Shown: positions 1-9,961 of the stretch, piece after piece
How the letters are laid out: the number at the start of each line of letters is the position of its first letter
Position numbering within the stretch: position 1 is the first letter of the stretch
Assembly: GCF_900102925.1 (NCBI RefSeq)
Contig: NZ_FNKI01000004.1
Span: forward strand, 84,117-148,116
Origin: Flagellimonas zhangzhouensis
Lineage (GTDB): Bacteria; Bacteroidota; Bacteroidia; Flavobacteriales; Flavobacteriaceae
Length of the DNA stretch: 64,000 nt
Direction: 5' to 3'
Notes under the pieces: model-generated
What the model saw: only the letters and a program-made list of their open reading frames with translations
Databases searched by the model: none
Told to the model about the DNA's origin: nothing
Translations under genes and position numbers: made by a program

Positions 1-1188
1 AAAAAAGGGATGGTCGTGGTGACCACCAACTACAGGTTGAATATATTCGGCTATTTGGCCCATCCGGAACTTTCTGCTGAAGCATCTTATAAAGCTTCCG
101 GTAATTATGGGGCGTTGGATCAAAACATGGCCTTGCAGTGGGTGCATAAAAACATTGCTGCTTTTGGAGGTGATCCCAAGAAGGTTACGATTGCAGGAGA
201 GTCTGCCGGTTCTATTGGTACAAGTTTACAAATGGCTTCACCAATGTCCAAAGATTTGATTGCGGGTGCCATTGGTGAGAGTGGTGCGGCCATTAATCCG
301 ACCATGGCCCCTGTAAGTTTGCAGGAAGGTGAACAAATGGGAGTGGCATTTATGGAAAAAGCAGGTATTCCTTCCATTGCTGAATTGCGTAAAATGAGTA
401 CACGTGAAATTTATGAGGTGTACAATGCTTCTCAACGTTTTGGATTTCCTGTTGTAATGGATGGTTATTTTCTACCAAAATCGTTACCTGAAATATTTGA
501 AGCCAAAGAGCAGGCTCAGGTTCCTTTATTATTAGGTTGGAATTCGGCAGAGATTCCAGCGATGGGATTAATGCAAGGTATGCCGTTGACGACCGAAAAC
601 TATGAAGCCAAAATCAAAGAGTTGTATCCCAAAGATTCGAAAGAGGTTTTGGAGCTTTATCCTTATGGTTCGGAAAAGGAGCTTTAATATTCTGCCACTG
701 AATTGGCTTCCGATCGATTTATATCCTACAGTACTTGGAAATGGTTCGATTTACATAGAAAGAACAGCAGTCAACCAGTTTATAGGTATTTGTATTCCAA
801 ATTAAGACCACCATTAAAAGATGCCACTTTGGCTTCTGGATTGGCGGGAGGAACTGTGGAAAGGGGTGAGGATGCGCCTCAAATGCCTCCAGCGGTGGGA
901 GCTCCGCATGCTTGTGAAATTGAATATGCTATGGGGAACCTTCATTTGGTACACGATTATGCATGGACCAAAGAGGACTACAAGGTTTCCAATACCATGC
1001 AGGAGTATTTTGCCAATTTTATCAAATACGGCAATCCAAATGGTGAAAATTTACCTGATTGGCCCAATGCAGAAGCCAAGGATAAAACCCCTCCTGTAAT
1101 GGTGATCGATGTGGAAAGTAAATCGATTGAATCAGACAATGACGATCGTTATATTTTCCTGGATTCGCAGTATCTAAAAAATAAGTGA
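1..1188 (+). pseudogene. type B carboxylesterase, 5' end outside window, interrupted by in-frame TAA
   Basis: The reading frame is open from base 1 to a TAA at 685-687, and the same frame then continues open to TGA at 1186-1188. Both halves belong to one carboxylesterase (alpha/beta hydrolase, PF00135-type). The first half holds the nucleophile elbow GESAGS, with Ser at 202-204. The second half holds the PHACEIEY segment, with the likely catalytic His at 907-909. Such enzymes hydrolyse carboxylic esters and in this phylum are usually exported. The start codon and N terminus lie upstream of the window. A stop after the first half would remove the catalytic His, so the product should be inactive unless the stop is a sequencing error. 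No frameshift is needed to join the halves: a single base change would restore the gene. Confidence 0.85.
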
Positions 1189-1348
1189 TGTGTTTTTTTA
1201 ACAATTCTAAGTGGAGTTGTTGCTTTTTTATAACAAAGAAATCAGTAATAGGAGAATAGTGCAATGTGGGTTAAACCCAAATAAACATTGGGCTTTTAAA
1301 TTTCTGAATTATCAATTTGACATTTGAAAGGGTTCTAATTTAAATTTT

Positions 1349-1373
1349 GCAATATTTAATGTTAAAATATTGC
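1349..1373. repeat. inverted repeat in susC leader
   Basis: GCAATATTT (1349-1357) and AAATATTGC (1365-1373) form a perfect 9-bp inverted repeat with a 7-nt spacer, about 90 bp before the chosen susC start. It could be an operator or a leader-RNA hairpin. It lacks a T-run long enough to call it a terminator. Confidence 0.4.
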
Positions 1374-1463
1374 TAATTGTAAAATTTTACCTATTATTGT
1401 TCCCGATTGAGACAATATGCACGGTCTCGGTCAATCCAAAATAACAAACTAAATAAACTATCT

Positions 1464-4400
1464 ATGAATCAAAACAAAATTCAGATTTTGGCGAGATGGG
1501 CTGATTCGTTCAAAACGTTTCAAGCATTCATTTTGTCGATGACAATGATGTTGGTCGGAGGGTCTGCATTGGCGGCGACCCCGGACTCGGATGAGACTCC
1601 TGTACCTTTTCAAATCACTATTACAGGTACAGTTGTAGATGCAATGGGCGCGCCCCTGCCAGGTACCAATGTTATTGTGAAGGGTACCACAAACGGTACG
1701 CAAGCGGATTTTGATGGAAATTATTCCATTACTGCTGCTTCCGATGCAACCTTAATCTTCTCTTATGTAGGGTTTAAGACAGTAGAAATTCCTGTAAACG
1801 GAAATGCTACTGTAGATGTGACCATGGAAGAAGATGCAGCTGCTTTAGATGAGGTGGTTGTAACAGGTTATGGTACTCAGACTAGAGGGGAACTTACAGG
1901 TTCCGTTGCCTCTGTTGATGTTGCTGAGGCCACAAAAACTCCAGTTGTAAATGCTGCGGAAGCATTGCAAGGTAGGGTTTCAGGTGTTACCATTACCAAC
2001 AACGGTTCTCCAGGTGCTACTCCTGTTGTACGTATTAGAGGGTATGGTACAGGTAACAGTAACGATCCATTGTACATTATCGATGGGGTACAAACTGATG
2101 ACCCAGGTATCCTAAACTCCATTAACCCAGCGGACATCCAACAGATGAACGTACTTAAGGATGGTGCAGCAGCGATTTATGGTGCTCGTGCATCCAATGG
2201 TGTTGTTATCGTAACCACAAAGAGTGGTGGATACAACTTGGATAATGCAAAAGTATCTTTGGATATGTACACTGGTTTCTCTACACCAGCCAAATTACCA
2301 GACATGTTGAATACACAACAACATGGTGAAATGATCTGGCAAAGTATCTTGAATGATGGTGGAACTCCTCAGCACCCACAATACGGTACTGGAGCTTCTC
2401 CTGTAATTCCTGAAACAATTCAAGGTGTACCCGTTACCATGATCGTTCCTAATGGTGGTACAAACTGGTTGGATGAAATTTACAGATCTGCAGTAACGCA
2501 AAACGTTTCCCTAACCATGGAAAACGGTAATGAAAAATCTAAATTCTTATTTTCTGCAAGTTATTTGAACCGTCAAGGTATTCAGATTCACACAGGATTT
2601 AAGAGAGGTTCTGTTCGTTTGAACTCTGAGTTTAAAGTAGGGGATAGAATCCGTATCGGACAACACACCAATATTTCCTTCGACAGAAGAAGTGGTGGAG
2701 GATCTTGGAACAACTTTGCTTTAAGAATGTCTCCATTGGTGCCTGTGTATGATACAGATGGAAACTTTGGTGGAAACTACAGTAACGATACTGGTCTTTC
2801 CAACCCTAACAACCCTGTGGCAGAAGCATATCGTCAAAAAGACAACTTTGCTAAAACTTTCAGAGTATTTGGTGACGTTTATGCAACCCTTGATATTCTT
2901 GATGGATTGCAGTTCAAAACATCTTTGGGTGGTTCCATCAGAGCTTACAACGACAGACGTTTTAGAGCTTTGATTCCAGAATCTTCTGAGCCAATTTCAA
3001 CAAACACACTTACTGAAGCCGATCAGGATACTTATGAGTGGGTTTGGACCAATACATTGAGCTACAACAAATCTTTCGGAGACCACAGCATTAACGCTTT
3101 GGTTGGTATCGAAGCGTTGGATGTGCACGGAAAAGGAAAAGAAATTTCCAGAACAGATTATTTCTTCGAAACTCCTGATTACTATTTGTTGAGCAACGGT
3201 GGTGGAGCTCCTAACGTAGCTTATTCTTATGATAACGCATCTTCTTTGTTCTCTTTGTTCGGTACAGTAAACTACGATTATGATGGTCGTTACTTATTGA
3301 CTGCTACAGTGCGTCGTGATGAGTCTTCAAGATTCTCTGGAGATAACAAAAGCGATATCTTCCCGTCTGTTAGTGCAGGTTGGGTAGTGAGTAATGAAGA
3401 CTTTTGGCCAATGGACTCTTTTGTGAGTCGATTCAAACTAAAAGGTTCTTGGGGACAAATGGGTAACCAAACATTACCTGTGAACAACCCAACTATCAAC
3501 ATTTCTGCTTTGAGTGAGCAATATGCTAACTACGTTTACAGTGGTAGCGGTGGAGCAACTCAAGGAGCACTACTTTCTGCAGCAGGTAACCCTAACTTGA
3601 AATGGGAAACTTCTGAAACAACCAACTTTGGTGTAGAATTAGGTTTCTTCGATAATAGATTGAACCTTTCTGCTGAATACTTTACTATTAAAACCAAAGA
3701 TTTGATCAACCAAGATGGTAGCTTGTTCAGTTCAACTGCTATCGATGCTACACCTCCATATGTGAACCTTGGTTCTATTGAAAACAAAGGTGTGGATGCT
3801 ACTTTAAGTTATTCTGACCAAACAGATTCTGGCTTTAGCTATGGTATTGATGTGAATTTTTCCAGCTACAAAAATGAGGTGGTTGATTTGATCAGTGCTT
3901 TCCAAACTGGATTTGGAGGCTTTAGAACAACAGGTACCGTTACAAGAACAGAAGAAGGACATCCTCTATCATCTTTCTACGGTAGAGTTGTAGAAGGTAT
4001 TTTCTCTTCAGAATCTGAAGTATCTGGTGCTGCCGATCAAGGATTTGCAACAGCTGCTGATGGTGTTGGTAGATTTAGATATGCAGATTTAAACAATGAT
4101 GGTGTGATCAACGATGATGATAGAACTTATATTGGTTCTCCTCACCCTGATTTCACTTACGGTGTTAATATTTCATTGGGCTACAAAGGATTTGATATGT
4201 CAGCATTCTTCCAAGGTTCTCAAGGAAACGAAATCTTTAACAACGAAAAAGTGTACACAGATTTCCCATCTTTCTTTAACGCAAACAGAAGTACAAGAGT
4301 TTTAGATTCTTGGACTCCAGATAACCAAGATGCTTCATTGCCAGCATTGAGCCAGAGTATCACCAATAACGAAGGTCAGGCCAACTCATTCTTCGTGGAA

Positions 4401-4664
4401 GACGGATCTTATATGAGATTGAAAAACCTTCAAATTGGATATACTTTCAGTGATGATGTTGCAAGTTATATAGGTATGGACAGCGTACGTTTCTACGTTC
4501 AAGGTACAAACCTGTTCACAATTACAGGTTATGATGGTGTTGATCCAGAATTACAACCAAGGTTTAACAACAATGGATCAATTGACAACCTTACTATAGG
4601 GGTATCCGATAACAACTATCCATTAGCTTCAATTTATTCCTTCGGGGTTAATCTAAAATTTTAA
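1464..4664 (+). CDS. SusC/RagA-family TonB-linked outer membrane protein
   Basis: This is an outer-membrane TonB-dependent transporter that works with a SusD-like lipoprotein to import oligosaccharides or peptides. The order is a signal peptide ending near residue 38 (GGSALAA), a carboxypeptidase-regulatory-like domain at about 50-130 (ITGTVVDAMGAPLPGTNV), a plug domain at about 150-260 (ALQGRVSGVTI, VRIRGYG, PLYIIDGV) and a long 22-strand-type barrel ending in Phe (GVNLKF). The 1066 residues are typical of the family. I chose ATG 1464 over the upstream TTG at 1407, because the extra 19 residues are charged and would spoil the signal peptide. SusD follows after 3 nt, so the two are co-transcribed. 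No adjacent glycoside hydrolase or sigma/anti-sigma gene is seen, so the substrate cannot be read from context. Confidence 0.96.
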   Translation: MNQNKIQILARWADSFKTFQAFILSMTMMLVGGSALAATPDSDETPVPFQITITGTVVDAMGAPLPGTNVIVKGTTNGTQADFDGNYSITAASDATLIFSYVGFKTVEIPVNGNATVDVTMEEDAAALDEVVVTGYGTQTRGELTGSVASVDVAEATKTPVVNAAEALQGRVSGVTITNNGSPGATPVVRIRGYGTGNSNDPLYIIDGVQTDDPGILNSINPADIQQMNVLKDGAAAIYGARASNGVVIVTTKSGGYNLDNAKVSLDMYTGFSTPAKLPDMLNTQQHGEMIWQSILNDGGTPQHPQYGTGASPVIPETIQGVPVTMIVPNGGTNWLDEIYRSAVTQNVSLTMENGNEKSKFLFSASYLNRQGIQIHTGFKRGSVRLNSEFKVGDRIRIGQHTNISFDRRSGGGSWNNFALRMSPLVPVYDTDGNFGGNYSNDTGLSNPNNPVAEAYRQKDNFAKTFRVFGDVYATLDILDGLQFKTSLGGSIRAYNDRRFRALIPESSEPISTNTLTEADQDTYEWVWTNTLSYNKSFGDHSINALVGIEALDVHGKGKEISRTDYFFETPDYYLLSNGGGAPNVAYSYDNASSLFSLFGTVNYDYDGRYLLTATVRRDESSRFSGDNKSDIFPSVSAGWVVSNEDFWPMDSFVSRFKLKGSWGQMGNQTLPVNNPTINISALSEQYANYVYSGSGGATQGALLSAAGNPNLKWETSETTNFGVELGFFDNRLNLSAEYFTIKTKDLINQDGSLFSSTAIDATPPYVNLGSIENKGVDATLSYSDQTDSGFSYGIDVNFSSYKNEVVDLISAFQTGFGGFRTTGTVTRTEEGHPLSSFYGRVVEGIFSSESEVSGAADQGFATAADGVGRFRYADLNNDGVINDDDRTYIGSPHPDFTYGVNISLGYKGFDMSAFFQGSQGNEIFNNEKVYTDFPSFFNANRSTRVLDSWTPDNQDASLPALSQSITNNEGQANSFFVEDGSYMRLKNLQIGYTFSDDVASYIGMDSVRFYVQGTNLFTITGYDGVDPELQPRFNNNGSIDNLTIGVSDNNYPLASIYSFGVNLKF

Positions 4665-4667
4665 AAA

Positions 4668-6362
4668 ATGAAAAAGAAAGTAATATATTCAACTATACTA
4701 GCAGGTCTCTTGCTATGGGGCTGTAGTGAAGACTTTACGGAAAAGGCAGCAACAGGTGCCCTTTCAGATGAGGCCTTGCAGAATGCACTGGGTGTAGATC
4801 TTAAATTGACGGCTGCTTACTCTGCCATGGATGGTGAGCGTATCAACCGTCAAGGAGAAGGTGTTGCCGCAGGTGGAGATAACTGGTGGTCTGATGTGGT
4901 ATCCGATGATGCACACAGAGGTAGTACCGATGGTGATAACACTGCATTGTTCCAAGTAGAAACTTTGGACTGGCAAACTGGTAATAACTGGTTTCTAGGA
5001 AGATGGAGTGCCATTTTCGGTGGTGTAAACCGTTGTAATGCTGTTTTGGATTTGATCAGCCAAATTCCAGATGGTGATTTCACACAACAAGCAGGTGAAG
5101 CACTTTTCCTAAGAGCATACTATAATTTTGAGCTTCAGAAGTTTTATGGAAACGTTCCTTTCCTTTCTGTTGAGAACTTGGTAAACCAAGAGTTTAACCA
5201 ACCAAACCCTGGTCCAATTTGGGCACAGATCGAGGCCGATTTAACAGAGGCTATCGGAATGCTAGGTTCAGATGTTGTTGTTGGTAGAGCAAATTCTTGG
5301 GTAGCTAAGGCTTACTTAGGTAAAGCATTGTTATATCAAGGGAAATATGCTGCAGCATTGACTCAATTGAACGATGTAATCAACAACGGACCATACTCAC
5401 TAAATGCAGAATTTGTAGATAACTTCAATTTTGCAGGAGAGAATGGACCAGAATCTTTGTTCGCTATTCAGTTTTCAGCAGATACAGGTCGTTCTTTCAA
5501 CGGTAATGGTGCTGGTACGTTGAACTATCCTGGTGGAGGACCATTAGGTACTTGTTGTGGGTTCTATCAGCCAACACAAGATTTGGTGAACGCTTACCAA
5601 ACTAGTGGAGGATTGCCATTATTGGATACCTACGCTGATACTGATGTAGCTAGTGATTATGGTATCAACAGTGCAGATCCATTTACACCACATGCTGGAC
5701 CATTGGATCCAAGATTGGATTATACAGTTTCTCGTAGAGGAATCGATTACAACGGTTTTGGTTTGAATCCTGGTAAAGAATGGATTAGAGCAACGTTCCA
5801 AGATATTTCTGGACCTTACCTTCCTAAAAAGAACGTGTATCAAGCAGATGAGGTGGACGCCAACCGTGGTACTGGTGGATGGGGCTCCGACTGGTCAGGT
5901 ATCAACTACAACATTTTGCGTTATGCAGATGTATTGTTGATGGCCGCAGAAGCAGCAGTTGAAACCAACGATTTGGGTACAGCTTTAAATTATGTAAATC
6001 AAGTTCGTAACAGAGCTAAAAATATGACTTACGTACAAACTGTAGACGGTACAGGTGATGCTGCCAATTATGAAATTGAGCCTTATGGATCATTTGCCAA
6101 CCAAACCGAAGCTAGAAAAGCAGTTCGTTTTGAGCGTCGTTTGGAGTTAGGTATGGAAGGTCACAGATTGTTCGATTTGAGAAGATGGGGTATTGCCATG
6201 GAAACTATTAATACTTACATCCAAAACGAAGGAGAGGATTTATACCTTTCTGGATATGATTCCAAGTTTAGTACTTATCAAGCAAAACACGATTTGTATC
6301 CAATCCCAGTTAACGCAATTGACCAGAGTGGTGGTGTTTTAACCCAAAACCCTGGCTATTAA
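4668..6362 (+). CDS. SusD/RagB-family nutrient-binding lipoprotein
   Basis: This is the surface lipoprotein that caps the SusC barrel and binds substrate. The N terminus has a type II signal with the lipidated Cys at residue 19 (LLLWGC). The sequence then shows the all-helical TPR-like SusD fold, including FLRAYYNFEL, the typical YAAALTQLNDVI helix, the domain insertion in the middle, and the conserved C-terminal VRFERRLELGMEGHRLFDLRRWG block. The 564 residues are normal. It starts 3 nt after the SusC stop and is followed by a clear hairpin terminator at 6401, so susC-susD form a two-gene transcript. Confidence 0.96.
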   Translation: MKKKVIYSTILAGLLLWGCSEDFTEKAATGALSDEALQNALGVDLKLTAAYSAMDGERINRQGEGVAAGGDNWWSDVVSDDAHRGSTDGDNTALFQVETLDWQTGNNWFLGRWSAIFGGVNRCNAVLDLISQIPDGDFTQQAGEALFLRAYYNFELQKFYGNVPFLSVENLVNQEFNQPNPGPIWAQIEADLTEAIGMLGSDVVVGRANSWVAKAYLGKALLYQGKYAAALTQLNDVINNGPYSLNAEFVDNFNFAGENGPESLFAIQFSADTGRSFNGNGAGTLNYPGGGPLGTCCGFYQPTQDLVNAYQTSGGLPLLDTYADTDVASDYGINSADPFTPHAGPLDPRLDYTVSRRGIDYNGFGLNPGKEWIRATFQDISGPYLPKKNVYQADEVDANRGTGGWGSDWSGINYNILRYADVLLMAAEAAVETNDLGTALNYVNQVRNRAKNMTYVQTVDGTGDAANYEIEPYGSFANQTEARKAVRFERRLELGMEGHRLFDLRRWGIAMETINTYIQNEGEDLYLSGYDSKFSTYQAKHDLYPIPVNAIDQSGGVLTQNPGY

Positions 6363-6400
6363 GAATAGAGTCTGAGTTAGTTAAATTTTAATTTAGTTGG

Positions 6401-6436
6401 ATAGGTTGCCAATCTTTTTTGGCAACCTATTTTTAT
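6401..6436 (+). terminator. rho-independent terminator after susD
   Basis: ATAGGTTGCC (6401-6410) pairs with GGCAACCTAT (6421-6430), with a T-rich 10-nt loop, and is followed by TTTTATT. It sits 39 nt after the SusD stop and separates the SusCD transcript from the FG-GAP gene. Confidence 0.85.
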
Positions 6437-6616
6437 TACAATTATTTTGTATTGTATTGCTATTCAGTAAATTATTTAGGTGTGTCATGTTTTTTACAGT
6501 ATTTTTTTAATAAATAATCGGTTAATTTTTGACTAATAAAAGCTTAGTGCTTTGTAGTCAAAAAAACTCTTATTACTTTTTATTTTTCAATCAAAACCAA
6601 TAAATCCACAGCAACA

Positions 6617-9600
6617 GTGATTAAAAAATATATAGCAACAGCACTAGTTTTCGCATCGGTAATTTCTTGTTCCGAAAAAAAGGAGGACACTCTATTTTCT
6701 CAAATTTCATCCAGTAGTTCAGGGGTTACTTTTAATAACAAAATTGTAGAGACCGATAGCTTTAATATTCTAACCAGTGAATACATTTTTAATGGTGGTG
6801 GTGTTGCCGTGGGTGATTTTAATAATGATGAAAAACCCGATTTGTTCTTTACAGGTAATCAGGTTACCAATAAATTATATCTCAATCAAGGTGATTTTAA
6901 ATTTAAAGATGTCACTGAAACTGCTGGAGTGGCCGCTAGTGATCAATGGAAAACAGGAACAGCCGTAATCGACATCAATAACGATGGGCTTTTGGACATT
7001 TATGTTTGTACGGCCATGTACGAATCCGATGAAGAAAAGGCAAATATCCTTTTCGTAAATCAAGGAGTCGATGCCAATGGTGTTCCGATATTTAAAGAAA
7101 TGGCCCAAGAATATGGTATTGCTGGAAATTATAATAGCATGAATGCCGCCTTTTTGGACTATAATAAAGATGGATTAATGGATTTGTACGTGCTTAACAA
7201 CGTTGATATTCATGTGCTTCCATCCAATTATAGGGAAAAAATTACTGACGGATCAGCTTTGAGTAACGACCGCCTATATAAAAATAATGGGGACAATACC
7301 TTTACCGATGTTACCATGGAAGCGGGCATTACCATAGAGGGTTATGGGCTTGGAATCGCTATTTCAGATTTAAATTATGATGGTTGGCCCGATATTTATG
7401 TGAGCAACGATTATTTGAGCAACGATATTCTGTACATCAACAATGGTGACGGTACATTTTCCAATAAAATAGGCGATTATGTAAAGCACCAGAGTAAATT
7501 CTCCATGGGTAACGATATTGCCGATTTCAATAATGATGGCTATCTGGATATTGTGACCCTCGATATGCTCGGTGAAACCAACCATAGAATAAAAACGACC
7601 ATAAAAGCCACCAATTATAACGATTACCAGATGAACGACAGGTATGGCTTTGAATATCAATATATGCGAAACATGCTTCAAATGGGCCAAGGCCCTGGAG
7701 TGCCGTACAGTGAAATTGGATTGATGGCAGGTGTGTCCAAAACAGATTGGAGCTGGTCTCCATTGTTTGTGGATGCAGATAATGATGGTCAAAAAGATTT
7801 ATTGATCACCAACGGATTCCCCCGTGATATTACAGACCTTGATTTTGGTGAATTTAACTTCAATGTCCAGAGATATTTGAGTACTGCACAGATATTGGAT
7901 TCCATCCCAGTTGTAAAGATTCCAAACTACGCGTATAAAAATGAGGGCAACGGACAATTTAAGGATGTAGGAAAAGAATGGGGCTTAAATATTCCATCAT
8001 TTTCCAATGGTGCCGTTTTTGCCGATTTGGATGGTGATGGTGATTTAGATTATGTAGTGAGCAACATTAATGACGAGGCATTTATTTTTAGAAACAACCT
8101 AGAAAAAGATGCCCGTACCAATAAAAATTACCTACAATTAAATTTGGAAGGTCCTGAAAACAATAAATCAGGATTGGGAACCAAGGTGGCCGTAAGGTTT
8201 CAGGATGGTAGTTTCCAGTACTATGAGCACCAATTGAATCGTGGATATTTGTCAACGGTGCAGAGTGTGGCCCATTTTGGAATTGGGGATGAACAAAATA
8301 TCGCTTCCTTGGAAGTGGTATGGCCCGATGGAAAATCACAGGTTTTACAAAATGTTGCAAGCAATCAAACACTAAAAGTTAGCTATGGAGATGCGAGTTT
8401 GGCTTCAAACGATGCTTTGACATTTCCACTAAAACCTAAGAAAACCGACCCAATGTATCATGAAATATCCGATCAAATAGGGGTTAGTTTCTTGCATAAG
8501 GAAGAGGACAAAGCTGATTTTTATGTGCAACCAACAATTCCCCATAAGTTGACCCAAAATGGGCCAAAATTGGCTAAGGGAGATATCAATGGTGACGGAT
8601 TTGAGGATTTTGTTATTGGTAGTTCGGCTGGACATTCTCCTTTGATATTCTGGCAAGATGCCGATGGTAATTTCACAAGCACCGCATTATTTGATGATGA
8701 CCAAAGTAAGTCTCATGAAGAAACAGGTATTGCCCTTTTCGATTTGGACAACGATGGTGATCTGGATATGTACATGGTTTCAGGAAGTAACGAATTTGAT
8801 TTGGGTTCTCCCTTATATCGCGATTATTTGGTGATCAATGAGGGCAACGGAAAGTTTACCCGATCTACGGATAAATTGCCCGAAATTAATTCAAGTGGTT
8901 CTGTAGTTGAGGCCACTGATTTTGATGGTGATGGCTATGTAGATCTGTTTGTTGGAGGTCGTACTCCTTATGCACAATATCCAAAGGCAGATGATTCCTA
9001 TTTGCTGAAAAATGAAAATGGAACATTGGTAGATGTCACCGATAAATACAATAAAGAGCTTAGGAACCTGGGGATGATCACTGATGCCAAATGGGCCGAT
9101 GTGGACAATGATAATTTAAAAGACCTCATATTGGTTGGGGAATTTATGCCCGTAACTGTTTTCCTAAATAAAAAGGATTCTTTCCAATCCATGGCTACAT
9201 CTGGATTACAACAACTATCTGGCTGGTGGGAATGTGTTTTGGCGGATGATTTTGATAATGATGGAGACATTGACCTGATGGCGGGTAATCTGGGCTCCAA
9301 TAACTTTTACCAACCTTCGCAGGAAAGACCCGTGACCATGTTGGCCAAAGATTTTGATAATAATGGTGCAATCGATCCTATAATGTTCGCATATATCAAA
9401 GGCGATTTTGAAAAAGGAACTTACGAATCTTATCCAGTTAATTATTGGGGTGATTTAATGTCTCAAAGTCCTATGTTTAGGAAAAAGTTTGACTATTTCA
9501 AGGAATTTGCCAGAACCACTAAGGATGAATTGTTTACGCCAGAAGAACTTGATGGAGTAATGGAACTAGTGGCCAATCATGATCAAACAAGTTATTTTCA

Positions 9601-9943
9601 AAACGATGGAAACGGTAATTTCACCATGGCCGCATTGCCGTGGCAAACCCAATCTGCACCCATAAAATGTATGATAATGGCAGGTGGAACTAATGGTGAT
9701 GTACTAATGATCGGTAACGATTATGGTAATGAAGCTTTCTTTGGAAGATATGATGCCTTCAATGGAGGCATTTTGGTGAGCGATGACAATGGAGGGTTTG
9801 AGTTTAAAAATGCAGAAGAAAGTGGCTTCAAAGTATCGGGAGATGGAAAGGATATGATTTTGGTGGAGCGTGCAGGTGGCGGTGAGCCTTATATTGTAGT
9901 TTCCCAAAATAAAGGCAAACTTTTGGTGTACTCCAAGAGCTAG
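6617..9943 (+). CDS. FG-GAP/VCBS-repeat lipoprotein with ASPIC/UnbV domain
   Basis: This is a large exported protein of 1108 residues. The start is GTG at 6617, because the signal peptide (lipobox VISC, Cys18) begins there. At least thirteen calcium-loop motifs of the type D-x-(D/N)-x-D-G-x-x-D are visible, for example DINNDGLLDIYV, DFNNDGYLDIVT, DLDGDGDLDYVV and DFDGDGYVDLFV. They imply two seven-bladed FG-GAP/VCBS propellers. Between the two repeat blocks lies an ASPIC/UnbV (CRTAC1-like) segment with FQDGSFQYYEHQLNRGYL and EVVWPDGKSQ. Proteins of this type often sit beside SusCD pairs and are presumed to act on the cell surface, but their biochemical role is not settled. It has its own leader of about 180 nt after the susD terminator. 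Confidence 0.93.
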   Translation: MIKKYIATALVFASVISCSEKKEDTLFSQISSSSSGVTFNNKIVETDSFNILTSEYIFNGGGVAVGDFNNDEKPDLFFTGNQVTNKLYLNQGDFKFKDVTETAGVAASDQWKTGTAVIDINNDGLLDIYVCTAMYESDEEKANILFVNQGVDANGVPIFKEMAQEYGIAGNYNSMNAAFLDYNKDGLMDLYVLNNVDIHVLPSNYREKITDGSALSNDRLYKNNGDNTFTDVTMEAGITIEGYGLGIAISDLNYDGWPDIYVSNDYLSNDILYINNGDGTFSNKIGDYVKHQSKFSMGNDIADFNNDGYLDIVTLDMLGETNHRIKTTIKATNYNDYQMNDRYGFEYQYMRNMLQMGQGPGVPYSEIGLMAGVSKTDWSWSPLFVDADNDGQKDLLITNGFPRDITDLDFGEFNFNVQRYLSTAQILDSIPVVKIPNYAYKNEGNGQFKDVGKEWGLNIPSFSNGAVFADLDGDGDLDYVVSNINDEAFIFRNNLEKDARTNKNYLQLNLEGPENNKSGLGTKVAVRFQDGSFQYYEHQLNRGYLSTVQSVAHFGIGDEQNIASLEVVWPDGKSQVLQNVASNQTLKVSYGDASLASNDALTFPLKPKKTDPMYHEISDQIGVSFLHKEEDKADFYVQPTIPHKLTQNGPKLAKGDINGDGFEDFVIGSSAGHSPLIFWQDADGNFTSTALFDDDQSKSHEETGIALFDLDNDGDLDMYMVSGSNEFDLGSPLYRDYLVINEGNGKFTRSTDKLPEINSSGSVVEATDFDGDGYVDLFVGGRTPYAQYPKADDSYLLKNENGTLVDVTDKYNKELRNLGMITDAKWADVDNDNLKDLILVGEFMPVTVFLNKKDSFQSMATSGLQQLSGWWECVLADDFDNDGDIDLMAGNLGSNNFYQPSQERPVTMLAKDFDNNGAIDPIMFAYIKGDFEKGTYESYPVNYWGDLMSQSPMFRKKFDYFKEFARTTKDELFTPEELDGVMELVANHDQTSYFQNDGNGNFTMAALPWQTQSAPIKCMIMAGGTNGDVLMIGNDYGNEAFFGRYDAFNGGILVSDDNGGFEFKNAEESGFKVSGDGKDMILVERAGGGEPYIVVSQNKGKLLVYSKS

Positions 9944-9961
9944 TTTTCTATTTATAAAAGG

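Noticed and set aside
685..687. Programmed readthrough or recoding at the TAA of the carboxylesterase
   Set aside because: UAA is not a selenocysteine or pyrrolysine codon, and no stimulating structure is apparent. Mutation or sequencing error is simpler.
7370..7792. Long antisense ORFs inside the FG-GAP gene and similar ones in ppdK and tldE
   Set aside because: They lie entirely within well-supported genes on the other strand and have no domain or start signal of their own.
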